Assembly (NCBI RefSeq): GCF_006715395.1
Contig: NZ_VFNC01000003.1
Coordinates: forward strand, 806,001 to 870,000
Length of the DNA stretch: 64,000 bases
Source of the DNA: Streptomyces sp. SLBN-31
GTDB taxonomy: Bacteria; Actinomycetota; Actinomycetes; Streptomycetales; Streptomycetaceae
Direction: 5' to 3'
Position 1 is the first letter of the stretch. Every line of letters begins with the position of its first letter. Both the position numbers and the translations under genes were made by a program. Under the pieces are notes generated by a model, which had not been told where the DNA came from, made no database searches, and worked only from the letters and a program-made list of their open reading frames with translations. Below, one piece after another: positions 27,313 to 35,896 of this stretch.

Positions 27313-27783
27313 TCAGCGGATGCGGTGTCCCTCGGCGTCCTCACGCGTGTAGTAGCGGTAGAAGAACACCAGGAAGACGGCCGCCGTCACCCCGACGCCC
27401 AGCGCCACCGACCGCAGCACGGAGTCCCCGGTCTGGCTGTAGAGGAAGCCGACCGCCGCGCCTGCGAAGGCCGACTTCACCAGTGAGTGCAACTCGCGCT
27501 TCAGCAGCGGTGCGAAGGTCGCGACGGCGATGCACAGCACGATGAACACGACCGCGGTGACGAAGCCGAACAGGATGTTCCAGCCCGTGATCTCGCCGCC
27601 GTGACGGCGGTTGGCGGCCGCCCAGAACCCGTAGAGGAGTCCGAGAACCACGGGAATCCCGTACCGGCCCACGGTGTGGACGCGCTCGTCGAACAGGTCG
27701 GGTGTACGGGTGGGCCGGGCGGCCCGGTTGGCCCGGACCTTCCCCATCATTCCGCCGCGGCGCGCGGGTGCCGCATGAGCCAT
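27313..27783 (-). CDS. Multi-pass membrane protein of unknown function
   Basis: A 156-aa protein with a Met/Arg-rich N-terminus (MAHAAPARRGGMMGKVRANRAARPTRTPDLFDERVHTVGRYG). Helices: IPVVLGLLYGFWAAA, ILFGFVTAVVFIVLCIAVATF, SLVKSAFAGAAVGFLYS and SVALGVGVTAAVFLVFFYRYYTRE. It resembles small actinobacterial four-helix membrane proteins annotated hypothetical. ATG at 27783 follows GAGAGGAG. It is divergent from the caspase-locus first gene with 173 bases between. I see no function. Confidence 0.7.
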   Translation of the reverse strand: MAHAAPARRGGMMGKVRANRAARPTRTPDLFDERVHTVGRYGIPVVLGLLYGFWAAANRRHGGEITGWNILFGFVTAVVFIVLCIAVATFAPLLKRELHSLVKSAFAGAAVGFLYSQTGDSVLRSVALGVGVTAAVFLVFFYRYYTREDAEGHRIR

Positions 27784-27956
27784 GAGAGCACTCCTCTCTC
27801 TCCTCGCCCCTGCCTTCCAGGGCACACCTGGGCGAGGGCCCTGGCAAGTCGGCGGGAGGAGAGGAAGCGGACGTTTGCGGTGCTGCGGTGCCTGCTTCGC
27901 AGTCGCAGCCGTTACGGTGCTGACGTACGTGATCGACGGGGGATGGGGAGGGAACG

Positions 27957-29042
27957 ATGCCCGGAACCGTGCTGCTGCTCGCCGCCGCCCCGGCGGGCAA
28001 GGGGCGCCTGGTGGACGCGGCGTCCGTGCTTCCCGTCCTCGCGGCCGTCCCGCCCGCCGTACTGTCGGGCACCGACACCGCGAACGTCGTCGAGCTCGCC
28101 GACCCGCTGGAACCGCAGGCCGTGCTGACGCGGCTGCGCGCCGCCGCGGGCGCACCCGGCCCGCTCACCGTCTTCGTCACCGGCCAGCTCCAGCTCGACC
28201 GCCGTCAGCGGCTGCCGCACCTGGCGCTGGCCCGCACCACCCCCTCCACCGTCCGCTACACCGGGCTTCCCTGGCACTGGCTCAAGGAGGAGCTGCGCCT
28301 GCGCCCGCCCGGGTCGACGACGCTCTTCGCCGACCTGCACGCCGACGCCGAGACCTGGGAGTGGCTGGCCGCGAACCGTCTCGACTCCGGCCACAGCAAC
28401 GCGGTCTACGGCCGCATCGCGCCGCCCGCGACCCGGCGGGCGGTGGCGGCGCCGACGTACATGAGGGCCGTGGCGACCATCCTGCGCAGCGGATGGCGGC
28501 CGCCGGTGGAGCAGTTGCACCAGCAGGCCCTCGCGCGGATCGCCGAGGAGGGCCCCGGCATCGTGCTGACGGCCGCCCGGCAACCGGTCGTCGACGTCCC
28601 GCCGGCCCCCGCGAGCAGGCCGGACCCGCACGCCGCCATCACCGCCGCCGTCCAGGCCGGCCGGCACCCCGACGCCGACTCCCTCGCCGCCGGCCACGAG
28701 CGGGCCGCCGTACAGGCCCACGGAGCCGGCTCCGAACAGGCCCTGCACTGGGCCGAGGTGCGCGCCGATCTGGCCATGCTGGCCGGCGATCCGGTGCGCA
28801 GCTGCCGGGCCTGGATGCTCGTGGCGCTGGCCAGGCTGTCGGCCGGGCAGCCCGTGGACGCGCCGGCGGTCGAGGCGGCCGTGGACCGGGCGCACCACCA
28901 GTGGGGGCAGATCCGCGACGCGGAGGAGGCGCGGCGGACCGGGCCCGCGCTGGCCGAACTGCGTGCCCGGGTGCCGGGGCAACGGCAGGGCGCGCTGGAC
29001 CATGTCCGGCGACAGCTGCGGCAGTTGCAGACGCAGAACTGA
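27957..29042 (+). CDS. Putative caspase-fold pseudoenzyme with helical C-terminal half
   Basis: A 361-aa protein starting MPGTVLLLAAAPAGKG, with GGGGAGGGA just before the ATG. It is not recognised as a named family. Alignment by eye with the caspase of the neighbouring fusion gene suggests a shared fold: VVELADPLEPQAVLTRLRAAA matches the segment before the catalytic His strand; GPLTVFVTGQLQLD corresponds to the LLLVYFAGH strand but has Gln77 instead of His; LPWHWLKEEL then FADLHAD corresponds to VVILDCC but has His128 instead of Cys. YMRAVATILRSGWRPP matches the post-catalytic helix. The C-terminal third is TPR-like and helical (VQAHGAGSEQALHWAEVRADLAMLAGDPVRSCRAWMLVALARLSAG). It would thus be an inactive homologue. 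First gene of the likely EACC1/caspase operon. Confidence 0.6.
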   Translation: MPGTVLLLAAAPAGKGRLVDAASVLPVLAAVPPAVLSGTDTANVVELADPLEPQAVLTRLRAAAGAPGPLTVFVTGQLQLDRRQRLPHLALARTTPSTVRYTGLPWHWLKEELRLRPPGSTTLFADLHADAETWEWLAANRLDSGHSNAVYGRIAPPATRRAVAAPTYMRAVATILRSGWRPPVEQLHQQALARIAEEGPGIVLTAARQPVVDVPPAPASRPDPHAAITAAVQAGRHPDADSLAAGHERAAVQAHGAGSEQALHWAEVRADLAMLAGDPVRSCRAWMLVALARLSAGQPVDAPAVEAAVDRAHHQWGQIRDAEEARRTGPALAELRARVPGQRQGALDHVRRQLRQLQTQN

Positions 29043-29110
29043 CAACTCCCCTGCGACTGACGGTGACAGACCCTCGCCTCTGAGCAACCGTGGTGCCATG
29101 ATGGTGAGTT

Positions 29111-29473
29111 ATGGCTGAGGGGGATGGAGTGGCCGACCAGGAGATACGCGTATGCCTGGACCGCACCGCCGGTGACCGGGACGTCGTGGCGCTGCGCCAG
29201 TGGCTGGAGCGGGAGGAGCCGCTCGCCGAACGGCTGCGGCGCGGCGAGCTGCAGATCGAGCTCCGCGACCGCAGGAACGAGGACCCCGGCACGCCGATGG
29301 GCTTCGGCACCGAGGTCGTCGTCGTGCTGATCGGCGGGGCCGCCTCCGCCGCGTTCAAGGAACTGATGGTGGCGGTGCGGCTCGCGGTCGTGGCCTGGCA
29401 GGAGAACCGCCGCAGCGTGGAGGCCGGCGATCCGCCCGAGGCCCAGGTCGGCGGTGCGGCCGACGACAGGTAG
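29111..29473 (+). CDS. EACC1-type protein (effector-associated constant component 1)
   Basis: A 120-aa protein. EACC1 proteins are small, alpha/beta actinobacterial components found beside caspase-like or other effectors in NTP-dependent conflict systems (described by Aravind and colleagues). The pattern is visible: EIRVCLD strand, helical WLEREEPLAERLRRGELQIELRD, then MGFGTEVVVVLIGGAASAAFKELMVAVRLAVVAWQENRR, the conserved Gly-Gly-Ala-rich hydrophobic helix motif. The alternative GTG at 29132 (VADQEIRV) has GAGGGGG six bases upstream and may be the true start. The stop lies 4 bases before the caspase GTG at 29478, so they are probably translationally coupled. Confidence 0.72.
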   Translation: MAEGDGVADQEIRVCLDRTAGDRDVVALRQWLEREEPLAERLRRGELQIELRDRRNEDPGTPMGFGTEVVVVLIGGAASAAFKELMVAVRLAVVAWQENRRSVEAGDPPEAQVGGAADDR

Positions 29474-29477
29474 TGCC

Positions 29478-32147
29478 GTGAACCGCCTGGACCCGCGTGG
29501 CAAGGCCAACCGGGCACTGCTGGTCGGCGTCAGCGAGTACGACCACGTCCGACCGCCGCACGGCGTACCCGGGCCGCTGCCCGCCGTGGCGCACAACCTG
29601 ACCCGGCTCCAGGAGGCGCTGCGGGGCGGGCAGGTCTTCACCCCGGACGAGGTCACCGCCCTGGCCTCGCCCGACGTGGGCACCTTCCACAACGCCCTGC
29701 GCAGGGCCGCCAACGGCGCCGAGGGCCTGCTGCTGGTGTACTTCGCCGGGCACGCGGCGGTACCCAGCGCCGCCGAACCGCTGTTCCTGCAGTTGCGCGG
29801 GGCGGAGGTCTACCGCGGCGAGGCGTCGGTCTTCCCCGGCGCCGAGACGTTCGACACGGTCCTGGGCATGCTGGCCGCCAGCCGGGCGGAGCGGATCGTG
29901 GTGATCCTCGACTGCTGCTACGCGGGCAACGCCTCCCACGTCTGGGAGCAGTGGGAGCCCTTCGAGGACCGCCGGCGCGTGCTGCTGCTGATGAGCGTGC
30001 AGCCCAACCACCGTATCGACGCCGGCGATGACACCACCCCGACGCCGTTCACCGCCGAACTCGTGCACCTCCTCGGCCGGGAGGGCGAGGTCGGCTTCGG
30101 CCGGCTCGCCGCGGACTTACGGGCCCGGATGGAGGCCCTGGACCTGCGGACCCTGCGCGACCGGCCGTGGCGGCCGTTCAGCAGGATGGAGGCCGAGGCG
30201 GACGTACTGCTGTCGGCACGGGGTGTCCCACCGGAGCCGCCCGGCACCCGGCCCACGCTGCCGATCACGATCCGGCCCGGCGCCCCGACGTCGTCCACCG
30301 ACACCCCCGGGCCCTCCGACGACCAGTCCCGGCTGCCGCCCGCCCGCCGGCCGACGCTCCCCCGCCGCGTCCGCAACGCCCTCACCGTGCCGCTCGCCGC
30401 CCTCCGCTCCCGGGCCGGGCGCGGTGCCGACCGGTTCAGGAAGCTGTCCCGCCCCGCCCGTACCGGCGTCGTCCTGGCCCTGGCCCTCGCCGTCCTGGGC
30501 GCCGGCTCCGTCGGCGTCTCCGCCCTGCTGCGCGGCTCCGCCTCCTGCGCCCCGCCGCTCGAACTGCGGGTCCTGACCGACCCCGACCTGGAGCCGACGG
30601 TCACCGCGGCGGCCGACGCCTATCTCACCTCGGACGCGAACACCGACGGCCACGGCTGCCGGCGCAGCGGGATCACCGTCTACGGCGCGGGCGCGGCCGA
30701 CGCGGTCACCGCGCTCAGGCGACAGAGCGAGGACTGGCGGGAGCCGAACGACCAGGACGTCAACCCGCAGCGGGACGTCGGACCGCAGCCGGACGTGTGG
30801 ATCCCCGCCACACCCGCCGACGTCGACCGCGTCAAGGAGGACCAGGACACCGCGGCCGTGGCCCACCTGGTGGCGGCCCGCACACCGCTCGCCTACTCGC
30901 CGGTCGTTCTCGCCGTCCCGGACACCGTCACCGGCGCCGGGCCGCGCACCGGGCGGCCGCTGTCCGCGATGCTGGCCGCCCTGACCGCGCGGAACGCCGA
31001 CTTCCGGGTGCGCCGGCCCGACCCCGAGTACGCCGACGCCGCGCTGCTGGCCACGACGGGCCTGTACGGCACCGGCACCGCGAAGGCGACCGACCCCGGC
31101 CGCGCCGAGCGGCTGGTCTCCCAGGCGGGGCCGCCCTCCCGGACCGCCGCCGACCTGATGTGCGCGCTGCCCGAGGACCCGTCGTCGGACGCCTCTACCG
31201 CCGCCCTCGTACCGGAGTTCCTGCTGAAGACCGGTGTCGGCTGCGACCGGACGACCCGCGAGCGGCGCACCGCCCGGTACCCGGACGACATGCCCGGCGT
31301 CGAGCCCACCTTCGTGCGGGTGCGCTGGGACCACGGCGACCGGGACGGCGCCGCCCGCGACGACGCCACGGAGAGGTTCGGCACCTGGCTGGCCGGCTCC
31401 GGCGGGCGGGCCGTGTTCGCGCGCGACGGGTTCCGGGACGCCCGCCACCGGCCGCTGCCGGACGGCGCGGACACCGCCTCCGGGGTGCTGCACGCCCCGT
31501 CCCCGCTCGCCGCGGGCGCCGCGAGCGGCGCGATGGACGACGCGCTGAAGCAGTACCGGGGAGCCAACGGGCCCGGCCGGGTGCTCTATCTGCTCGACAA
31601 CTCCGGCTCCATGGGCGGTCTCTGGGACGGACCCAGCGGCGGGCCCGGACTGCTGAGGCAGTCGCTCGGCGGCCTCGGCTCCCGCGACGAGTTCGGGATC
31701 CGGACAGTGTCGGGGACGGGGGAGCGGCCGTACACCACGCTCCTGCGCTACGGCCACCACCCGCGCGGGGAAGCGGAACGAGCCGTCGGCCGCGCGAGGG
31801 TCCGGGACGCCGAGGCCGACCCGCCCGCAGCCCTGTCCGCCGCCCTCGACGAGATGCGCCGCCGCGGCATCGACGACCACCGCCCCGAGCTGATCGTGTA
31901 CATCACCGACGACGAGGACGACGGCCGGCTGACCGGCGCCGCCCTCGACGACGTGCTGAGCAAGGCCCGCGCCGGCAAGGGGCGGGTGCCGGTGACCATG
32001 GTGTCCCTGGTGAGCGGCGGCTGCGACCGCGGCAGGCCGGACGCGCTCATCTCCGCGGCGAGCGGCGGCCGTTGCCTGGACGCCGACGACGACCTGGGCA
32101 CGGGCCTGACCGACGAGGTCGCGCGCACCGGAACGGGGGAGGACTGA
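29478..32147 (+). CDS. Caspase-like/TM/SBP/VWA fusion protein
   Basis: An 889-aa protein. (1) Caspase-like C14 protease, residues 10-250: NRALLVGVSEYD start, catalytic His92 in LVYFAGH and Cys146/147 in VVILDCCYAG (second Cys aligns with the usual nucleophile), VWEQWEPFEDRRRVLLLMS. (2) Basic linker with one membrane helix at about 329-351 (TGVVLALALAVLGAGSVGVSALL). (3) Solute-binding-like fold about 358-690 (LELRVLTDPDLEPTV, PDVWIPATPADVDRV, TPLAYSPVVLAVPD). (4) VWA domain about 700-889 with MIDAS DNSGS at 707-711 and the ITDDED segment near 809. If the basic side is inside, the protease is cytosolic and the SBP/VWA parts are outside. Carries a TTA codon. The stop overlaps the next ATG (ATGA). 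Confidence 0.83.
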   Translation: MNRLDPRGKANRALLVGVSEYDHVRPPHGVPGPLPAVAHNLTRLQEALRGGQVFTPDEVTALASPDVGTFHNALRRAANGAEGLLLVYFAGHAAVPSAAEPLFLQLRGAEVYRGEASVFPGAETFDTVLGMLAASRAERIVVILDCCYAGNASHVWEQWEPFEDRRRVLLLMSVQPNHRIDAGDDTTPTPFTAELVHLLGREGEVGFGRLAADLRARMEALDLRTLRDRPWRPFSRMEAEADVLLSARGVPPEPPGTRPTLPITIRPGAPTSSTDTPGPSDDQSRLPPARRPTLPRRVRNALTVPLAALRSRAGRGADRFRKLSRPARTGVVLALALAVLGAGSVGVSALLRGSASCAPPLELRVLTDPDLEPTVTAAADAYLTSDANTDGHGCRRSGITVYGAGAADAVTALRRQSEDWREPNDQDVNPQRDVGPQPDVWIPATPADVDRVKEDQDTAAVAHLVAARTPLAYSPVVLAVPDTVTGAGPRTGRPLSAMLAALTARNADFRVRRPDPEYADAALLATTGLYGTGTAKATDPGRAERLVSQAGPPSRTAADLMCALPEDPSSDASTAALVPEFLLKTGVGCDRTTRERRTARYPDDMPGVEPTFVRVRWDHGDRDGAARDDATERFGTWLAGSGGRAVFARDGFRDARHRPLPDGADTASGVLHAPSPLAAGAASGAMDDALKQYRGANGPGRVLYLLDNSGSMGGLWDGPSGGPGLLRQSLGGLGSRDEFGIRTVSGTGERPYTTLLRYGHHPRGEAERAVGRARVRDAEADPPAALSAALDEMRRRGIDDHRPELIVYITDDEDDGRLTGAALDDVLSKARAGKGRVPVTMVSLVSGGCDRGRPDALISAASGGRCLDADDDLGTGLTDEVARTGTGED
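30117..30119 (+). other. TTA (bldA-dependent) codon in the caspase fusion gene
   Basis: Leu214 of the caspase fusion protein (RLAADLRARM) is encoded by TTA, the codon read in Streptomyces only by the developmentally regulated bldA tRNA. A check of in-frame TTA in the other coding frames of the window found none. Residue position and frame were counted from the GTG at 29478. Confidence 0.9.
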
Positions 32148-33514
32148 TGGTGCTACGGCGCCTGGCGGCCGCGGCCGCCCTGCTGCTGCTCGCCGCCTGC
32201 ACCGGCGGGACCGGACACACCGACGCGTCCTCCTCGCAGGAGGTGCCCGGCGAGATCGTCATCGCCAGCGGCCGGGACGTCACCGGCAAGAACGGCATCC
32301 GCGAGCAGCTCATCGACGCCTGGAACCGCAAGCAGGACAAGGCGAACACCGGCTACCACGCCCGCCTGGTCGAACTCTCCGGCAGCGCGGACGAACAGCG
32401 CAGCCAGCTGCTCGGCGCCCTGCAGTCCGGCAGCGCGTCGTACGACGTGGTGAACCTGGACGTCACCTGGGTGCCGGAGTTCGCCGCTGCCCACCTGGTG
32501 CGCCCGCTGCCGGGCTCGCTGATCCCGGACGACGTCATCGAGTCCGTCGCCAGCACGGCCAGCTGGGACGGCAAGGTGTACGCGGTGCCGTTCAACAGCG
32601 ACGTCGGGCTGCTCTTCTACCGGCGCGACTGGCTGCGGGAGGCGGGCGTCCGGGACACCGACCTGAGCGCGAAGGACACCTCCTGGACGGACATCGACGC
32701 GCTGATCGGCGACGTGGACGACCTCGCCCCCAAGGGCTACCAGAGGGGCTGGACCACACAGCTGGCCGGCTACGAGGGCCGTACCGTCAACGCGATCGAG
32801 GCGTTCACGACGGAGGCGCCCGAGCTGACGCTCACCGACGCCGAGGGCCATTACGACGCCGACGTCGACGATCTGGCGCAGGGCATCGCGGAGCTGCGCC
32901 GGCGCACCGCCGCACCGTACCTGCTCCCCGCCGCAGTGCACTCCGACGAGCCCGCCTCGATGAGCGACTTCGCGGACGGCCGCACCGCCTTCCTGCGCTT
33001 CTGGCCCTACGGCTACCGCAGCCTGTTCCAGACCTTCGGCGAGGAACAGCTGGGCGTGGCCCCGCTGCCGGGCGCCGCGGTGCTGGGCGGGCAGAACCTG
33101 GCGGTGACCGCCTCGTCCCCGCGGGCGCACAAGGCCGCCGAGCTGATCTCCTACCTGACCAGTGCCGAGAGCGAACGCTGCCTGCTCGACGCGGGGTTCG
33201 CGGCCACCCGTACCTCCGCGTACCGGGATCACCGCCTGCGCTGCACCACCGGCACCGCGGCGCCGTCCGCCTCACCCACGGGCGAGCGCACCGACCCGAT
33301 GCCCCGCGACGCCGACGGCCGCCCGAAATACGCCCGCAGGATCCTGCTGCCCGCCCTGCAGAAGGCCGTCCAGCGCCCCCGCACACCCCTGTACGGAGCC
33401 TTCACCCAGACCTTCATCGCCCAGCTTGGCGCCCTGTTCGGAGACAGCCCACCGACCGACGAGAAACTGGCGACCAACCTCGACCGCGCCCTGCGCAAGG
33501 CGTTGCCCGACTAG
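32147..33514 (+). CDS. ABC-type sugar/solute-binding lipoprotein
   Basis: A 455-aa lipoprotein. The lipobox LLLLAAC puts Cys18 as the lipidation site. The rest is a family 1 extracellular solute-binding fold (VASTASWDGKVYAVPFNSDVGLLFYRRDWL, KGYQRGWTTQLAGYEG, GRTAFLRFWPYGYRSLF, LAVTASSPRAHKAAELISYLTSAESERCL). No permease or ATPase is nearby. Its ATG overlaps the stop of the caspase/SBP/VWA gene by four bases (ATGA), so it is translationally coupled and likely works with that protein. The partner protein also has an SBP-like domain, so the lipoprotein may contact its extracytoplasmic part. Convergent with the M20 gene. Confidence 0.85.
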   Translation: MVLRRLAAAAALLLLAACTGGTGHTDASSSQEVPGEIVIASGRDVTGKNGIREQLIDAWNRKQDKANTGYHARLVELSGSADEQRSQLLGALQSGSASYDVVNLDVTWVPEFAAAHLVRPLPGSLIPDDVIESVASTASWDGKVYAVPFNSDVGLLFYRRDWLREAGVRDTDLSAKDTSWTDIDALIGDVDDLAPKGYQRGWTTQLAGYEGRTVNAIEAFTTEAPELTLTDAEGHYDADVDDLAQGIAELRRRTAAPYLLPAAVHSDEPASMSDFADGRTAFLRFWPYGYRSLFQTFGEEQLGVAPLPGAAVLGGQNLAVTASSPRAHKAAELISYLTSAESERCLLDAGFAATRTSAYRDHRLRCTTGTAAPSASPTGERTDPMPRDADGRPKYARRILLPALQKAVQRPRTPLYGAFTQTFIAQLGALFGDSPPTDEKLATNLDRALRKALPD

Positions 33515-33518
33515 AGCC

Positions 33519-34757
33519 CTACCTGTCCAGGCAGGCCAGCGCTCCCGACACCAGGGTGCGTACGCCCGGGGTGACGGTGGCGAGGTCGGGGGCGAAGTGG
33601 GGGCTGTGGTTGCTGGGGACGGCCAGGAACTTCTCCATCAGGTCCGCCCCCTCGGCCGCCTCCCACACATCGGCCCGGGTCGTCGTGACGAACCAGTAGG
33701 AGTACGGGATCCCGCCCTGCGCCAGGTGCGGGAAGTCCTCGCTGCCCATCACCGGCCCGAAGTCGAGGACCGTACCGGCCCCGAGCACCTCCTCGTGCAC
33801 GGCCGCGACCCGGCGGTCGGTGTCCGCGTCGTTGACGGTCACCGGGAAGGTCGCGCCCACCGTGATCTCCGGCTCCCGCGGGCACCCGGCGGCGAGCGCC
33901 TCGCCGGCCGCGATACGGCGGATCGCCGCGAGCATCCGCGCCCGCACCTCCTCGGACTGGGTGCGCAGGTTCAGGGCGATGCGTGCCTCGGACGGGATGA
34001 TGTTGTGCCGGGTGCCCGCCTCGATCCGGCCCACGGTCAGCACGGCCGACTCCTTCGCCGGGATCTCGCGGGAGACGACGGTCTGCAGCCGGGTGACGAG
34101 GTGGGCGGCCGTGACGACGGGATCGACGGTCGTCTCGGGCCGCGAACCGTGCCCGCCCCGCCCGTGCACGACGATGTCGACGTCCGTCGACGCCGACATG
34201 ATCAGGCCGGGCGAGTGGGCGTAGAAGCCGACCGGGCCCGGCGCCGCGTGCTGCCCGAGCAGCACGTCCGGCCGCGGGAACCGCTCGTAGAGCCCGTCCG
34301 CGACCATCCGCTCGGCTCCCTGCCCGGACTCCTCGGCCGGCTGGCCCACCACCAGCAGGGTGCCGTTCCAGGTCTCCCGTCCGGCCGCCAGCGCCCGGGC
34401 CGCGCCCGCGAGCCAGGTGACATGCAGGTCGTGCCCGCAGGCGTGCATCACGCCGGGGGTCTCGGAGGCGTACGGCAGCCCGGTGTCCTCCACGACCGGC
34501 AGCGCGTCCATGTCCGCGCGCAGCAGCACGGTCGGCCCGTCGCCGTTGCGCAGCAGCCCGGCGACTCCGGTGCCGCCGATGCCCTCCGCGGTCTCGTAGC
34601 CCGCCTCGCGCAGCTGCTCGGCGAGCCGTCCTGCCGTGCGGTGCTCCCGCAGCGAGAGCTCGGGGTGGCGGTGCAGGTCCCGGTAGAGGTCCTCCAGGGC
34701 GGTCACCGGCAGGTCGGAGGTCAGGTCGAGGGCGGTGCGCGCGGCGACAGAGGTCAT
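33519..34757 (-). CDS. M20-family amidohydrolase/peptidase
   Basis: A 412-aa zinc-dependent amidohydrolase, related to hippurate hydrolase and indole-acetyl-amino-acid hydrolases. Visible: LHRHPELSLREHRTA near the start; LRADMDALPVVEDTGLPYAS; MHACGHDLH (metal Cys/His); PAEESGQGAERM (catalytic Glu and metal Glu); GRGGHGSRPETTVDP; and GSEDFPHL near the end. Acts on N-acylated amino acids or similar. Start at ATG 34757 (MTSVAARTAL); the upstream open frame is low-complexity. It is convergent with the solute-binding lipoprotein, with only four bases between stops. Confidence 0.88.
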   Translation of the reverse strand: MTSVAARTALDLTSDLPVTALEDLYRDLHRHPELSLREHRTAGRLAEQLREAGYETAEGIGGTGVAGLLRNGDGPTVLLRADMDALPVVEDTGLPYASETPGVMHACGHDLHVTWLAGAARALAAGRETWNGTLLVVGQPAEESGQGAERMVADGLYERFPRPDVLLGQHAAPGPVGFYAHSPGLIMSASTDVDIVVHGRGGHGSRPETTVDPVVTAAHLVTRLQTVVSREIPAKESAVLTVGRIEAGTRHNIIPSEARIALNLRTQSEEVRARMLAAIRRIAAGEALAAGCPREPEITVGATFPVTVNDADTDRRVAAVHEEVLGAGTVLDFGPVMGSEDFPHLAQGGIPYSYWFVTTTRADVWEAAEGADLMEKFLAVPSNHSPHFAPDLATVTPGVRTLVSGALACLDR

Positions 34758-34822
34758 CCCCGCAGCGTACGCAAGGCGGCCGCCGACGGCAGGGGAAGCC
34801 TCCGTCGGCGCCCGCGGCCGCG

Positions 34823-35575
34823 TCAGGCGTACGGGTCGAAGGTGATGCCGCTCGGCCTCGCCTTGTTCAGGTGGTCGGCGAACTTGGAGTCCTGCAGCGG
34901 GAAGTTGGCGCTGCCCCAGTCGGAGCCGTTGAGGATCGTGCGCAGGTCGGGCGCCAGGTTGTCCCAGGTGAGCAGGTTCTCCTGGTGCCAGGCGCCGGTG
35001 TCGTTCTCCGCGGTCTCGCCCCACTTGGCGAAGCGGAAGGCGTGGGTGCTCGCGCCGTCCTTGTGGTAGACCACCTGCACGCGCCGGCCGCTCATCGGCA
35101 CGTTCGCGACGGGCTCGGTGTCGAAGCCGCCGTGCGCGGAGGCCGACAGGTACGACGGGGTGTCCGCGCCCTCCTTGACCCAGACGACGACGCACTCCCA
35201 GTCGTGGCGGTGGCCGATGCCGGGCGAGGCCTCGTCCTTCTCGAAGTAGCCGGCGTAGACGATTCCGCACCAGCCGTTGTTGCACTTGGCGCGCGAGTAG
35301 GTGTTCGCGTGGTTCAGATGCCCGCTGCGGCACTCGCCGGTGACGGAACCGGTCGGCTTGAGGCCGCCGTTGAGGTTGCCGTCGGGGTCGATCGCGGCGG
35401 CCGGGTAGCAGCTGTCGGTGTCGTAGTCGTAGAGGGGCTCGAAGTTCTTCTGGAACGCGGTCGCGTTCTCGGGCAGGTTCTGCAGCACGCCCGCGGAGGC
35501 GCTGCCGGCGAGGGCGACGGCGAGGACCGCGGCGCTGCCCGCGACGGCCGCGGAACGGGCGAGGCGGTGGGGCAT
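34823..35575 (-). CDS. NPP1 family secreted necrosis/ethylene-inducing-like protein
   Basis: A 250-aa secreted protein. Signal peptide 1-28 (LAVALAGSASA). NPP1/NLP-type domain with the heptapeptide GHRHDWE at 121-127 and paired Cys (CYP, CRSG, CNNGWC). Bacterial NLPs act as plant-necrosis toxins or, in many soil species, have unknown effect; a soil streptomycete could use it on plants. Follows the M20 gene across 65 bases on the same strand but has no obvious common function. ATG at 35575 fits the signal peptide. Confidence 0.85.
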   Translation of the reverse strand: MPHRLARSAAVAGSAAVLAVALAGSASAGVLQNLPENATAFQKNFEPLYDYDTDSCYPAAAIDPDGNLNGGLKPTGSVTGECRSGHLNHANTYSRAKCNNGWCGIVYAGYFEKDEASPGIGHRHDWECVVVWVKEGADTPSYLSASAHGGFDTEPVANVPMSGRRVQVVYHKDGASTHAFRFAKWGETAENDTGAWHQENLLTWDNLAPDLRTILNGSDWGSANFPLQDSKFADHLNKARPSGITFDPYA

Positions 35576-35701
35576 GGGGGGCTCCAGTCGACGAACGGAC
35601 TCGTCCCGGACATGACATCCGGGGCCGCCCGAAGACTGGCAGGCCGAGACCCTTTTGGAAAGGGCTTTCTGTCGAATTCGCGGGGGCTTCTCGCCGAAGC
35701 C

Positions 35702-35863
35702 TCAGCCGTGCTGCGAGGCCTGCTGGACCTGGGCCGCCGGCTTCGGCTCGTTCGCCGCTCTCGCCGGTCCCGCGTTCGCCGCCAGGACCAGGGTCGTCAC
35801 GGCGATCAGCGCGGCGGCGAAGCCTCTTGCGTAGCGCTCGGCGGGGCTGGTGCGTTCGTTCAC
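35702..35863 (-). CDS. Small secreted peptide precursor (candidate signalling peptide)
   Basis: A 53-aa frame missed by length cut-offs. It begins GTG at 35863 with GAGG eight bases upstream, has a basic/polar start (NERTSPAERYARG), a hydrophobic core (AAALIAVTTLVLAANAG) and an AxA signal-peptidase site after residue 36 (PARA). The predicted mature peptide is ANEPKPAAQVQQASQHG (17 aa). It diverges from an XRE-TPR regulator and shares its 110-base promoter, which holds a palindromic operator. The peptide-receptor arrangement resembles RRNPP quorum-sensing cassettes. Inference only; no homologue is recognised. Confidence 0.6.
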   Translation of the reverse strand: MNERTSPAERYARGFAAALIAVTTLVLAANAGPARAANEPKPAAQVQQASQHG

Positions 35864-35896
35864 GGCGACCTCGCAACAGCGGTGATTACAGCAACG

